Notes: a model not told the origin generated them from the letters alone. A stretch of DNA of 47,272 nt from Brevundimonas sp. UBA5713 (GCF_002419815.1 NZ_DIGV01000030.1:1-47272); one strand, 5' to 3'. Positions 24,389-33,909 are shown, numbered from the stretch's first letter. Translations and numbers: made by a program.

Positions 24389-26041
24389 TCAGCTCGAACG
24401 CGTCGGGTCGGTCAGCGGCTCGCCATAGGTGCTCTGGGCATGCAGATGTGTCGAGACACTGCCGGTCGCGCGCTGGATCAGGCGGTGCACGCTGGGCGGG
24501 CTGTCGCCCTGGTGCAGCGCGCGGATGGCGACACCGACGGCTGAATCCTCATGGGTCATGCGCTGGTTGTGGCGCACATAGTCCATCCAGGTGTCGGTCT
24601 GGTACTTTTCGACCCAGATTTCGGGATCGCCAAGATCGCGCATCAGCCGCCACTGGAAGGCTCCGTCACGGCGACGGATGCGGCGGCGCTCTTCCATCAA
24701 TTGCAAGAAGCGCGGCACGTCCTCATTGCGGATGCGATAGGCGATGGACACCACAATCGGCCCACTGCGCGGTTCGATCTGCAGTTCGGTGCTGGGTTCT
24801 TTCCAGCGATCCAGCGGCGTCAGGTTCAGCTCTTCGCCATTGGCCAGCGGCGCGCGCAGTCCCAGAAGGGCGCAGACCAGCAGCACACTTGCCGCAATGC
24901 TGAGCGCAAGGGTGATGTCATAGTTCTGGGCCAGACTGCCCCACAGCCATGAGCCTACGGCCATGCCACCAAAGGCGCACATCTGATAGAGCGCCAGTGC
25001 CCGCGCCACGACCCAACGCGGGGCCGACATCTGCACGGTGACGTTAAAGGTCGAAAGCACCGTCACCCATGCCGCACCCCCCAGCAGCAAGGCTGGAACG
25101 GTCAGGAAAATGGTCGGTGCAAAAGCGACGCCCAAAGACGCGGCGGCAAAAACCAGAATCCACACCCGCACCACGGTCTCGGCTTTAAAGCGGGCACGGA
25201 TTTCCGACACGAACAGCGCCCCGCCCACGGCACCGATGCCGAACGAGCCGAGCAGGATGCCGTAGACCAACGGGCCGCCGCCGACCTCGTGGCGGGCAAT
25301 GACGGGCATCAGGGCCTGCAGACCGCTGGCCCCTATGCCGAATATCAGGGCGCGCACCTGCACGGCCACGATGCGCGGCGACAGCAGGGCGTAGCGCACC
25401 CCGCCCGCCATGGCGTGCAGCAGGCCCTCGCGCGGCAGGGTCTGTTGCGGGCGTTCCGGCTTCCAACGGAACAGCACCACCAGCAGGCCGATGTAGGATA
25501 CGGCATTAACGGCAAACGAGGCAGCGGCACCGGCGATAGCCACTACCGCCCCGCCCAGCGCGGGCCCCAGACTGCGGGCCATGTTGAAGCCCATGGAGTT
25601 CAGGGTGACGGCCTGTGCCAACTGTTCGCGGGGCACGATATCCCCGACCGAGGCCTGCCATGCCGGACCATTGAAGGCCACGCCGCAGCCGATCAGGAAG
25701 GTAAAGGTCAACAGAACCCACGGCGTGATCCAGCCCATATAGGTCAGTAAAGCCAGACCTGCCGAGACCAGCAGCATAAAGGTCTGTGCCGCCAGCATGA
25801 TCTTGCGCCGGTCCATGGTGTCGGCCAATGCGCCGGCCACCAACGACAGCAGCATGATGGGCAGGGCCACCGAGGCCTGCACCAGCGCCGTCATTTGAGT
25901 GGAGGCGATGGAGGTCATCATCCATGACGCGCCGACCGACTGGATCAGGCCACCAAAATTGGTGATCAGGCTGGTGATCCAGATGGCCCGGAACAGTGGC
26001 AGTTTGAGCGGCGCGAGGGGCGAGGACTTCATTGCGACCAT
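24389..26041 (-). CDS. MFS_3-type exporter with C-terminal ferredoxin-like domain
   Basis: A 550-aa transporter with about twelve transmembrane helices in the first 410 residues (ALADTMDRRK between helices 2 and 3 is the MFS loop), followed by a cytoplasmic C-terminal domain at about 427-499 (IVVSIAYRIR...EIWVEKYQTDTWMDYVRHNQRM) resembling antibiotic biosynthesis monooxygenase folds. That combination is typical of the MFS_3 (transmembrane secretion effector) family, related to the enterobactin exporter EntS. The substrate is unknown; no siderophore genes lie nearby. Start at the ATG at 26041; Met4 is an alternative. Confidence 0.9.
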   Translation of the reverse strand: MVAMKSSPLAPLKLPLFRAIWITSLITNFGGLIQSVGASWMMTSIASTQMTALVQASVALPIMLLSLVAGALADTMDRRKIMLAAQTFMLLVSAGLALLTYMGWITPWVLLTFTFLIGCGVAFNGPAWQASVGDIVPREQLAQAVTLNSMGFNMARSLGPALGGAVVAIAGAAASFAVNAVSYIGLLVVLFRWKPERPQQTLPREGLLHAMAGGVRYALLSPRIVAVQVRALIFGIGASGLQALMPVIARHEVGGGPLVYGILLGSFGIGAVGGALFVSEIRARFKAETVVRVWILVFAAASLGVAFAPTIFLTVPALLLGGAAWVTVLSTFNVTVQMSAPRWVVARALALYQMCAFGGMAVGSWLWGSLAQNYDITLALSIAASVLLVCALLGLRAPLANGEELNLTPLDRWKEPSTELQIEPRSGPIVVSIAYRIRNEDVPRFLQLMEERRRIRRRDGAFQWRLMRDLGDPEIWVEKYQTDTWMDYVRHNQRMTHEDSAVGVAIRALHQGDSPPSVHRLIQRATGSVSTHLHAQSTYGEPLTDPTRSS

Positions 26042-26154
26042 GAAACGTCCTTCCGAAATCTACTCAAATCGCGCGCCATCAAATCCATCATCCCGCTAAT
26101 CGATAACGACTGAACGAAGAAGGCAAGCCATGGTGGCATGCGGGATGGGTTTTA

Positions 26155-27222
26155 ATGCGCAAACGCACTATAGAGGCCAGCGTGACTGAGACCCCTTTCC
26201 AAGATTATCCCGTTCTGGTGGCCGCCCTGTACCGCTTTGCGCCGGTGGCCGACCCTGCCGCCCTGCGCGAGCGCCTGATTGCTCTGTGCGGTGAAGAGGT
26301 GCGCGGCACCCTGCTGGTGGCGCACGAAGGTATCAACGGTACGATTGCCGGACCGCACGACGCGATTTTGCGCGTGGTCAACGGCATCCATGCCGAGCCG
26401 GGCTTTGACCGGCTGGAGCTGAAATATTCGGGCGCGAACGAGATGCCTTTCTACCGCATGAAGGTGCGGATCAAGAAAGAGATCGTGACCATGGGCCTGC
26501 CCAATCTCGATCCGGTCAACGGCGTCGGGGCCTATGTGAAGCCTGCGGATTGGAACGCCCTGATCAGCGATCCGGACACGGTCATCATCGATACGCGCAA
26601 TGACTATGAGTTCGAGATCGGCACCTTTAAGGGCGCGATCCAGCCGAACACCAAGACCTTCCGCGAGTTTGCCGACTGGTTCGAAAAGGAAGGCCGTAAT
26701 CTGGTCAACCGCCCGAACCCGCCCAAGGTGGCCATGTTCTGCACCGGCGGCATCCGCTGTGAAAAGGCGACGGCCTATCTGAAGTCCGAAGGCATTCCCG
26801 AGGTGCACCACCTCGAGGGCGGTATTCTCAAATACCTCGAGGAAATCCCCGAGCCGGAAAGCCTGTGGGAAGGCGAGTGCTTCGTCTTTGACGAGCGGGT
26901 TTCGGTGGGCCAAGGGCTGAAACTGGGTGAACACACCCTGTGCCGCGCCTGCCGTATGCCGGTCAGCCCCGAGGGGCTGAAGTCGCCGAAATTCGTCGAG
27001 GGCGTTTCGTGCGAGCGCTGCTGGGACGAGCGTGACGAGGAACGTCGCGCCGCCTATGCAGAGCGCCAGCGCCAGATCGAACTGGCCAGGCAGCGCGGCA
27101 GTGCCCACATCGGCACAGACGCCAAGATCGCCGCCGAACAGGCCCGCATCCGCGCCGCCGAGGAGCGCGAAAAGGCGCGTCTGGCCGCGCTGAAAGCCAA
27201 GCAGCAAGAGGCAGACGCATGA
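26155..27222 (+). CDS. trhO: tRNA uridine(34) hydroxylase TrhO (rhodanese family)
   Basis: TrhO (formerly YceA) hydroxylates uridine 34 of certain tRNAs on the way to 5-carboxymethoxy/methoxyuridine. The 355-aa product has the N-terminal acylphosphatase-like domain (GTLLVAHEGINGTIAG), a rhodanese domain with Cys196 in MFCTGGIRCEKA and an additional Cys202, and a C-terminal Cys-rich part (CRACRMPVSPEG, CERCWDE) followed by a charged helix. An in-frame GTG at 26182 has the better AGAGG ribosome binding site and could be the true start. The stop overlaps the start of the next gene (ATGA). Confidence 0.94.
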   Translation: MRKRTIEASVTETPFQDYPVLVAALYRFAPVADPAALRERLIALCGEEVRGTLLVAHEGINGTIAGPHDAILRVVNGIHAEPGFDRLELKYSGANEMPFYRMKVRIKKEIVTMGLPNLDPVNGVGAYVKPADWNALISDPDTVIIDTRNDYEFEIGTFKGAIQPNTKTFREFADWFEKEGRNLVNRPNPPKVAMFCTGGIRCEKATAYLKSEGIPEVHHLEGGILKYLEEIPEPESLWEGECFVFDERVSVGQGLKLGEHTLCRACRMPVSPEGLKSPKFVEGVSCERCWDERDEERRAAYAERQRQIELARQRGSAHIGTDAKIAAEQARIRAAEEREKARLAALKAKQQEADA

Positions 27223-27968
27223 GCCGTACAGTTCTGATCACCGGTGCCACCGCAGGCTTTGGTTTGGCCGCCGCCCGCCGCTTTGCCAAGGATGGCTGGA
27301 AGGTGATCGCCACCGGCCGCCGTGCCGAGCGCCTTGAAGCGCTGGTGGCGGAACTGGGGGCCGATGTGGTGCATCCGTGCGCCTTTGATATCCGCGACGC
27401 CGACGCCATCGATGCGGCGCTGGATGGTCTGCCCGAAGCTTTCCAGAATATTGACCTGCTGATTAACAATGCCGGTCTGGCGCTGGGTACCGGGCCTGCG
27501 CAAGAGGCCGATCTGGCCCAATGGCAGCAGATGGTGGACACCAACATTACCGGCCTGATGACCATTACCCACCGGATGTTGCCGCGCCTGATCGAACGCA
27601 AGGGCGCGATCATCAACATTTCCTCGGTGGCGGCGACCTATCCGTACCGTGGCGGCAACGCCTATGGGGGCACCAAGGCCTTTGTGCGCCAGTTCTCGCT
27701 GGGCCTGCGCTCGGACCTGCACGGCACGGGGGTGCGCGTGACTTCGATCGAGCCGGGCATGGCCGAGACCGAGTTTACGCTGGTGCGCACGGGCGGCGAC
27801 AAGTCGGCGTCCGATACCCTCTATGCCGGTGCCGATCCGATGACCGGCGAGGACATCGCCGAGACCCTGTTCTGGGTGGCCAACCTGCCTTCGCATCTGA
27901 ACATCAACAGCATCGAACTGATGCCGGTGAAACAGTCGTTTGCAGGCTTTCAGGTCGCTCGCGACTAA
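27219..27968 (+). CDS. Short-chain dehydrogenase, YdfG type
   Basis: A 249-aa NADP-dependent SDR with nucleotide motif TGATAGFG (residues 8-15), NNAG, and catalytic Ser, Tyr149 and Lys153 (YGGTK). The segment SIEPGMAETEFTLVR and the overall length fit the YdfG group of 3-hydroxy acid dehydrogenases (acting on L-allo-threonine, serine and 3-hydroxypropionate). It is co-translated with trhO through a four-base overlap and converges with the DivJ-like kinase gene. Confidence 0.92.
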   Translation: MSRTVLITGATAGFGLAAARRFAKDGWKVIATGRRAERLEALVAELGADVVHPCAFDIRDADAIDAALDGLPEAFQNIDLLINNAGLALGTGPAQEADLAQWQQMVDTNITGLMTITHRMLPRLIERKGAIINISSVAATYPYRGGNAYGGTKAFVRQFSLGLRSDLHGTGVRVTSIEPGMAETEFTLVRTGGDKSASDTLYAGADPMTGEDIAETLFWVANLPSHLNINSIELMPVKQSFAGFQVARD

Positions 27969-29638
27969 GCGGGTTTGACCGGCAGGCGAAGGCGCGCGGT
28001 GGTGCCTTCGCCCAGAGTGCTGTCCAGTGTCAGAGTGCCGCCGTGCAGTTCGGACAGCGCCCGCGCCAGTGACAACCCAAGGCCGGTGCCCAGCGCCTTT
28101 TGCTTGGCATCCCCCGCCTGCTCGAAGGGCTTGCCCAGACGCGCCAGATCGTCGGGTGCAATGCCGACGCCATCGTCAGCGACGCTGATGGTCAGCCAGC
28201 CATCAGCGATGGCGGCATCCAGAACGATCTGGCCCTGTTCGCGCGTGAACTTCACCGCATTACCCAGCAGATTGACCAGTATCTGTTTCACCGCCCGGCC
28301 GTCCGCCGTCAGCTTCAGCGGCTCTTCAGGCAGGTTGGCGATCAGGCGGATCGACTTGTCCTCGGCCTGAATCCGCACCAGCGCCATGGCGGCGTCGGCC
28401 ACATCGCGCGCGTCGATCTCGGACAGGTCCAGCTCATACCGGTCGGCATCGATGCGCGACACGTCCAGAACATTGGTGATCATGTCCTGCAAGTGACTGC
28501 CGGCCTGATGGATCGAGGAGGCATAGTCGGCATAGCGGTCGGGCAGGGGGCCGAAAATCCGGTGCCGCATGGCGTCTGAAAAGCCCAGCACGGCATTGAG
28601 CGGCGTACGCAGCTCATGGCTCATATGGGCGATGAAGCGGGCGCGGCTGTCGGCAGAGGCGACGGCTTCCTGACGGGCGGCGTCCAGTTCGGTCTCGCGG
28701 GCATGCTGCAAGGTGGCGTCCAGCATCAGGGCGCTGAGGCGGCGGCTGTCGCCCTGCATACGGCGCACGATCAGTAGGACGCGGCGGTCCAGAGCCCCGC
28801 GCGGGGTGAAGCGCACCTGCGCCGCCAGACCGGCCTGAGCGCGGGACAGGGCCGCGCGCACGGCGGGGCGATCGGGCGGATGGACGGATTCAATCAGCCC
28901 GCCTTGGGCATCGACCTGTTTGAACAGGGCATCAATGTCGATGGCGGGCGGGGCGGAGCCATAGGCCGCCAGCGCCTTGCCATTGGGAGTCAGCACCAGC
29001 GTCAGCCCCGGCTGGTCGGCCAGAGCCGATTCCATCCGCGCCAGTGCCAGCGGTACGACCGGCACGGTGTTGCGGGTATTGAGCGCCGCCACCAGCGCAA
29101 AGGCGGCGACCATTACGCCCGTACCCGCCGCAAGGAAGGCGTCGGGCGTGGTTACCTCCCGCCACAGGGCGCTGATCGCACCGACGATAATAGCGGCGAT
29201 GACGGCGATAAAACCGCCTATCACCGAGCGCTCGGTCCCTTGGCTGCGCAGGGCCAAGCCGCCGACCAGAGGGGCAAAGCTGATACCCGCCAGCGGTCCG
29301 CTGAGCCCGCCGGACAGGGCCGAGGCGATAATGGGGGCGGCGATCCACAGCACCAATGTCCAGGCGGGTGGCCCGGGCGCGCGCTGGGGCCACGGTGTGG
29401 CCCCTTCGTTAAGGTGGAGCAGGCCCAGCACGGCCAGTACCGGTACCGCAGAGACGGCCAGACCCAGAGTGATCCGCAACGGCTCGCCCATAGCCAGCGA
29501 AATGGCCGCCAGCGCTAGGAAACCCACGCCCCACAACACATGCCACAGCACGCGCTGTCGGGCCCGCATCCACTGGGTGCTGGCCGACTGGCTGACGGCC
29601 TGTTGGGCCACAGAAACGCGCGACGGGTGGGAGTTCAA
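27965..29638 (-). CDS. divJ: DivJ-like sensor histidine kinase
   Basis: In Caulobacter, DivJ phosphorylates DivK at the stalked pole and so acts upstream of CckA. This 557-aa kinase has six hydrophobic helices within residues 25-190, a linker, and a DHp domain FIAHMSHELRTPLNAVLGFSD with His341 (Caulobacter DivJ uses His338). The following block FGPLPDRYADYASSIHQAGSHLQDMITNVLD is typical of the PleC/DivJ/PdhS group. N-box NLLGNAVKF and G-boxes DDGVGIA and GTGLGLSLA are intact. No receiver domain is present. The six-helix sensor without separate periplasmic domain supports DivJ rather than PleC. Ortholog status was judged by layout and position, not by a search. Confidence 0.82.
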   Translation of the reverse strand: MNSHPSRVSVAQQAVSQSASTQWMRARQRVLWHVLWGVGFLALAAISLAMGEPLRITLGLAVSAVPVLAVLGLLHLNEGATPWPQRAPGPPAWTLVLWIAAPIIASALSGGLSGPLAGISFAPLVGGLALRSQGTERSVIGGFIAVIAAIIVGAISALWREVTTPDAFLAAGTGVMVAAFALVAALNTRNTVPVVPLALARMESALADQPGLTLVLTPNGKALAAYGSAPPAIDIDALFKQVDAQGGLIESVHPPDRPAVRAALSRAQAGLAAQVRFTPRGALDRRVLLIVRRMQGDSRRLSALMLDATLQHARETELDAARQEAVASADSRARFIAHMSHELRTPLNAVLGFSDAMRHRIFGPLPDRYADYASSIHQAGSHLQDMITNVLDVSRIDADRYELDLSEIDARDVADAAMALVRIQAEDKSIRLIANLPEEPLKLTADGRAVKQILVNLLGNAVKFTREQGQIVLDAAIADGWLTISVADDGVGIAPDDLARLGKPFEQAGDAKQKALGTGLGLSLARALSELHGGTLTLDSTLGEGTTARLRLPVKPA

Positions 29639-29806
29639 AGCGGTGGATCACCTGAAATGGGTTCGATGCCGACGAAACCGCCGGAATCAGCAGTGCAGAA
29701 TAGCGGAGCGCGCCCTTGCGCCCAAATCCACTCTCGCTGCAAGCGAAGCGGTCTTCATGCTTTTGGGGCGTTGTGTGCGCGCCGCGCGGGGTTTAGGGGA
29801 ACGGCC

Positions 29807-30241
29807 ATGACCCAAGCTGCCGACACCTCCATCCAATCCGTCCTTGATGAACTGATCGAAGAGTTCGATCTGCTGGGCGATTGGGAAGGACGGATCGAAT
29901 ATGTGATCGATTTGGGCAAGGATCTGGCCCCGCTGCCGGAAGAGGCGCGGATCGAGGCCAATAAGGTGCCCGGCTGTGCGGCTCAGGTCTGGCTGAACAG
30001 CCGCCGCGAGGGCGATCTGCTGTTCTTTGATGCCGATTCCGACAGTGCCTTGTCCAAAGGCAATATCGCCCTGCTGCTGCGCCTGTATTCGGGCCGCACG
30101 GCGGACGAGATTCTGGGCTTTGACGCTAAGGCGGCGCTGGACCGTCTGGGGCTGCCGTCAGCCTTGACGCGTCAACGTGCCAACGGGCTGAACTCTATGG
30201 TCGGGCGTATCCGCGAAGCGGCGCTGGCGGCACAGGGTTAA
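29807..30241 (+). CDS. sufE: SufE-type cysteine desulfuration protein
   Basis: SufE accepts sulfur from SufS for iron-sulfur cluster assembly. The ATG at 29807, preceded by AGGGGAA, gives 144 aa; the much longer upstream frame is not coding. The acceptor is Cys57 in NKVPGCAAQVWL, close to Cys51 of E. coli SufE. Other SufE features are FDLLGDWEGRIEYVIDLGK and ALSKGNIALLLRLYSGRTADEIL. It stands alone, divergent from the DivJ-like gene; no other suf gene is in the window. Confidence 0.95.
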   Translation: MTQAADTSIQSVLDELIEEFDLLGDWEGRIEYVIDLGKDLAPLPEEARIEANKVPGCAAQVWLNSRREGDLLFFDADSDSALSKGNIALLLRLYSGRTADEILGFDAKAALDRLGLPSALTRQRANGLNSMVGRIREAALAAQG

Positions 30242-30250
30242 GGGCAGGCG

Positions 30251-31183
30251 TTAAACCAGAGCGGCCTTGGCGGCCTTTGCGTCGGCGTCGATCTGGACCT
30301 TTAGAGCGTCAAGATCGTCGAACTTCATCTCGCCGCGCAGGAAGGCCACCAGTTCGGTCTCGACCGTCTGGCCGTAGAGGCTTTCGTTGAAGTCGAAAAG
30401 CCACACCTCTAGCAGCGGGTCTTCGATTTCGTACATCGGGCGTACGCCCAGATTGGCCACGCCATTGATCACGCGCCCGTCAGGCAGGCGGGTGCGGGTG
30501 GCGTACACGCCATAGGCCGGACGCATATAGTTCGGCATGGCGATATTGGCGGTCGGCACGCCGATGGTGCGGCCGCGCTTGTCGCCATGGATTACTTCGC
30601 CTGAAATGGCGAACGGACGTCCCAGAATGGCGGTGGCGCGCGCCATATCGCCGGCCTTCAAGGCCTCGCGAACGGCAGACGAAGACAGTTTCAAGCCGTC
30701 GCTATCGTCCTTGCGCTCGGTCACCGAGACGGTGAAGCCCAGCGACTGGCCGTATTGGGTCAGCAGATCGGGCGAGCCGGAGCGGCCCTTACCAAAGGTG
30801 AAGTCAAAGCCGACGGCGGCGTGTTTGATGCCCAGACCCTCGGCCAGTACCTGACGGGCAAAGGCTTCGTCAGTCAGTCCCGCCATGTCGCGGTCGAACG
30901 GCAGCAGATACAGGCGGTCTACGCCCAGTTCGTCCAGTGCGCGGGCCATCTGGTCCGGCGTCATCAGGGCGAACGGGGCGACATCGGGCTGGAACAGACG
31001 GCGCGGGTGCGGATGAAAGCTGACCACGCCCAGCGGCACGCCCAGACGCTGGGCCGCCTCGCGGGCACCGGCGATGACCGCCTGATGGCCGCGATGCACA
31101 CCGTCGAAAGCGCCCACGGCCACGGCGGCCCCCTTTTGGGCCTCCGTCAGGCCGCGCCAGTCGCGAATGACCTCGATCGTCAC
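30251..31183 (-). CDS. ribF: Bifunctional riboflavin kinase/FAD synthetase
   Basis: RibF makes FMN from riboflavin and then FAD. The 310-aa enzyme has the N-terminal adenylyltransferase domain with GAFDGVHRGHQ and the later KLSSSAVREAL, and the C-terminal kinase domain with GDKRGRTIGVPTANI and the strand VANLGVRPMYE. Length is standard. It is the last gene in the minus-strand run tipF-HAD-maoC-ribF, 15 bases after maoC. Confidence 0.97.
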   Translation of the reverse strand: MTIEVIRDWRGLTEAQKGAAVAVGAFDGVHRGHQAVIAGAREAAQRLGVPLGVVSFHPHPRRLFQPDVAPFALMTPDQMARALDELGVDRLYLLPFDRDMAGLTDEAFARQVLAEGLGIKHAAVGFDFTFGKGRSGSPDLLTQYGQSLGFTVSVTERKDDSDGLKLSSSAVREALKAGDMARATAILGRPFAISGEVIHGDKRGRTIGVPTANIAMPNYMRPAYGVYATRTRLPDGRVINGVANLGVRPMYEIEDPLLEVWLFDFNESLYGQTVETELVAFLRGEMKFDDLDALKVQIDADAKAAKAALV

Positions 31184-31198
31184 GCCCGAACGCTCCGC

Positions 31199-31660
31199 TT
31201 AGCGTGCAGACGGCTTGCGACGACGCGGTACGCGCACAGTGGCGATGCCGTCCATGATCAGCTTGTCCTCGACAAAGCCTTCGCAGTTCAGCTGCACGCG
31301 GGCCGACTCGGCGTCCACGTCGATGACCGTGATCACGATGCGAACCGTGTCGCCGATGCGCACCGGATAGTGGAAGGCCAGCGATTGCGAGATGTAGATC
31401 GAACCCGCACCCGGCAGCACCGTGCCGACGACAGCCGAGCCGAACGAGGCGCTGAGTAGGCCATGGGCAATGCGGCCGCGATAGGCGGTCTTTGAGGCAA
31501 AAGCCTCGTCCAGATGGACGGGGTTGTAGTCGTCCGAAGCATCGGCAAACAGCTGGATGCGCTCTTCGGTGACGGGAACGAGTTTCTCGGCGGACATACC
31601 GACGTGAAGCTCTTCGAGAATGTAGCCGCCCGACGGGTGACCTTGGACCAGATTGCTCAT
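31199..31660 (-). CDS. MaoC-family (R)-enoyl-CoA hydratase
   Basis: A 153-aa hotdog protein with the hydratase motif DDYNPVHLD (Asp44, His49 catalytic), followed by YRGRIAHGLLSASFGSAVVG, both hallmarks of the PhaJ/MaoC group that hydrates trans-2-enoyl-CoA to (R)-3-hydroxyacyl-CoA. It may link beta-oxidation with polyhydroxyalkanoate or fatty-acid metabolism, but the substrate chain length is unknown. It lies in a minus-strand run 15 bases before ribF. Confidence 0.92.
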   Translation of the reverse strand: MSNLVQGHPSGGYILEELHVGMSAEKLVPVTEERIQLFADASDDYNPVHLDEAFASKTAYRGRIAHGLLSASFGSAVVGTVLPGAGSIYISQSLAFHYPVRIGDTVRIVITVIDVDAESARVQLNCEGFVEDKLIMDGIATVRVPRRRKPSAR

Positions 31661-31734
31661 AAGCGGTGCTTTACGTCAGGTGAACTTAAATGGCGAGACC
31701 GGATGGTCTGAAGAAGGAGCGCGACCGGTGCGCC

Positions 31735-32604
31735 TTACCACGCGAGGTCGAGAGCGGCGTAACGCGCGGTTGTATTTTCAGCGCTCAGTAGGGTTTTTGC
31801 GGCCTGCGGGTCAAGCGTACCGTCGCTGCCCTTGGCCTTATCGCCATGAATTCCCTGCGCAATGAACAGGCAATCGAGATTTTGTGATTGGGCACCGAGG
31901 ACATCGGTAATCACGCCATCGCCGATGCACAGCACGCGGCGGCGATCCACAGGCTGACCCAGCAGTTTTTCCGCCTCGATCAGGGCGAGGTCATAGATGG
32001 GGGCGAACGGCTTGCCCGCCATGGTGACCTTGCCACCCAGTTCTTCGTACAGGTCGGCCAGCGCGCCTGCGCAATAGATCAGCTTGTCGCCCTTTTGGAC
32101 CACGCGGTCGGGGTTGGCGCAGATCATTTCCAGTCCGCGCTGGGCGGCGGGGGTCAGCAGGTCGCGGTAGTCTTCGGGCGTTTCGGTGGCGTCATCGACC
32201 AGTCCCGTGACCGAGACAAAGGCGGCGTCGTTGGCGCTATCGGCCAGATCGAGGCCGGTGCCTTCATAGGTGGTGGCATCGCGGGCGGGACCGATGGCGA
32301 GCGCCGGGCCGGGGGCGCGCTTGGCCAGTTCGGCGCGGGTGGCATCGCCCGAGGTCACAAAGGCCTTCCAGCTGGAGCGCGGCACGTTCAGGCCATCCAG
32401 CTGAGCGATCACATCGCTGGCCGGACGCGGCGAGTTGGAGATCAGCACCACATGGCCGCCCTTTTCATTGAAGCGGGTCAGGGCTTCACAGGCGGCGGGC
32501 CAGCTTTCACGGCCGTTATGGATCACGCCCCACACGTCGCAGAGCAGAACGTCATAGTCATCGGCCACAGCCGACAGATGGGACAGTGAAATCGGGGAGG
32601 TCAT
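31735..32604 (-). CDS. HAD-superfamily hydrolase (TIGR01459/CECR5-NagD-like)
   Basis: A 289-aa hydrolase with the HAD motif I nucleophile region LLCDVWGVIHNG (Asp23), motif II ISNSPRP, and motif III with GKPFAPIYDLAL and CIGDGVITDVLGAQS. The order and length correspond to TIGR01459, a HAD IIA group close to NagD that is frequent in alphaproteobacteria. The substrate is unknown; a phosphatase role is likely. Same strand as tipF (39-base gap) and maoC (74-base gap). Confidence 0.9.
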   Translation of the reverse strand: MTSPISLSHLSAVADDYDVLLCDVWGVIHNGRESWPAACEALTRFNEKGGHVVLISNSPRPASDVIAQLDGLNVPRSSWKAFVTSGDATRAELAKRAPGPALAIGPARDATTYEGTGLDLADSANDAAFVSVTGLVDDATETPEDYRDLLTPAAQRGLEMICANPDRVVQKGDKLIYCAGALADLYEELGGKVTMAGKPFAPIYDLALIEAEKLLGQPVDRRRVLCIGDGVITDVLGAQSQNLDCLFIAQGIHGDKAKGSDGTLDPQAAKTLLSAENTTARYAALDLAW

Positions 32605-32643
32605 GGCCAGCCATGTAGCAACCCCGCGCAGGGAAGGCGAGAC

Positions 32644-33909
32644 CTAGTGGCGCACGCGGCGCTGGGCCGTGGTCAGGGTGGCCCGCACAAAGTCCGACGG
32701 CGGGTCGGTTTCGGCCAGCACGGTTTCTTTGATGGCGCGCGGCTCACCGAACAGGTGGCCCTGACCCATCGGCACATCGAGGTCGAGGATATCGACCACC
32801 TGTTTCTCGCTCTCGACCTTTTCGGCGATCAGTTCGAGGCCATAGCGGCGCACCAGCGGGGAGAAGTCCGCCGCCTGAATATCCGGCTGTGACGGCAGGG
32901 GCACGGCCCCGTCCATGTCCAGCAGTTGTTCGATCAGCAGGTCCGCCGATACCTTGAGGAAGCGCACGTCCGAGCGTTGCAGGTCGGCAAAGTCGAGGTC
33001 CAGCGTCTGCACCTTGTCGATGGAGAAACGGAAGCCCAAATCGGCCAGCTTGGCCATATTGCGGGCTTCGACCGCGCCGCGCGCGTCGAACACAGCCTGA
33101 CCCAGTTCGAAGATCAGGGATTCCTTCAGGTCCTGATTCTGGCTGAGGAAATCAAGGAATTGGGGGAAGAAGGTTTCGTCGCCCAGAGAGGCCAGAGAGA
33201 TGTTGCAGAAGACGCCGACCTTCCGATCCTGACGGGCCAGACGGCGTACGATCTGGGCGCAGCGGAACAGCAGCAGATTGTCAATCGCCGGCAGCAGACC
33301 TTCGCCCTCGGCCACTGACATATATTCCGCCGGCAGCATGATACGTCCCGACGCATCGCGCAGGCGGGTGAAGCTTTCGTAGAAGACGGTCCGGCGCTGG
33401 GGCAGGGTGACGATGGGCTGAAGGTACAGATCGACGCGGTTTTCGCTCAGCGCATCGTGCACGGTCTCCAGCAGGGTGTTGACCGGCGAGGCCGCCTGAC
33501 CGTTCAGGCGGGCCAGCCCAGAACCAACCGACAGGCGCTCTTCGATGGAGGCATTCATCTGCTGGACCAGATCTTCCAGCATACGCACCTCGCCCGACAG
33601 GGCATCGGTACGCGACAGCGGGCCCTGTTCGATGGCTTGGGCCAGTTCGGTCAGCGCGCCCTGGGTGCTTTCCATGGCATCGGCTAGCAGGCGGTGGGCC
33701 TCGCGCACCTTGGCCATCTCGCGGCGCAGGGCGCGGCGGTCATTGACCCCGATAGCCAGCGCGCAGGTGGCCGCCAGCAGGCCCAGTGATCCCAGTGTGG
33801 CGGCAAGGCCCGCCCCGCCGCCCAATCCGGCGCGCCAGATCGCCACCCCCACGGCGCAGGAGAGGAAGAGGCAACCGAAAAACAGCAATCCGCCTGTGAT
33901 CTTCTGCAT
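32644..33909 (-). CDS. tipF: TipF-like flagellar EAL-domain protein
   Basis: TipF in Caulobacter is a cyclic-di-GMP-binding EAL protein that helps place and assemble the new flagellum. This 421-aa protein has the same layout: two N-terminal transmembrane helices (about residues 5-25 and 31-53), a coiled-coil-like region to about 130, and a C-terminal EAL domain. The catalytic motif is degenerate: the EAL triad is Glu178-Ser-Phe (YESFTRL), so phosphodiesterase activity is doubtful while binding may remain. It is first in a run with HAD, maoC and ribF. Assignment rests on architecture and lineage; other degenerate EAL proteins are possible. Confidence 0.75.
   Translation of the reverse strand: MQKITGGLLFFGCLFLSCAVGVAIWRAGLGGGAGLAATLGSLGLLAATCALAIGVNDRRALRREMAKVREAHRLLADAMESTQGALTELAQAIEQGPLSRTDALSGEVRMLEDLVQQMNASIEERLSVGSGLARLNGQAASPVNTLLETVHDALSENRVDLYLQPIVTLPQRRTVFYESFTRLRDASGRIMLPAEYMSVAEGEGLLPAIDNLLLFRCAQIVRRLARQDRKVGVFCNISLASLGDETFFPQFLDFLSQNQDLKESLIFELGQAVFDARGAVEARNMAKLADLGFRFSIDKVQTLDLDFADLQRSDVRFLKVSADLLIEQLLDMDGAVPLPSQPDIQAADFSPLVRRYGLELIAEKVESEKQVVDILDLDVPMGQGHLFGEPRAIKETVLAETDPPSDFVRATLTTAQRRVRH

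Noticed and set aside
24389..24700. C-terminal monooxygenase-like domain of the MFS exporter as a novel fusion
   Set aside because: This extension is usual for the MFS_3 family, so it is not a new fusion.
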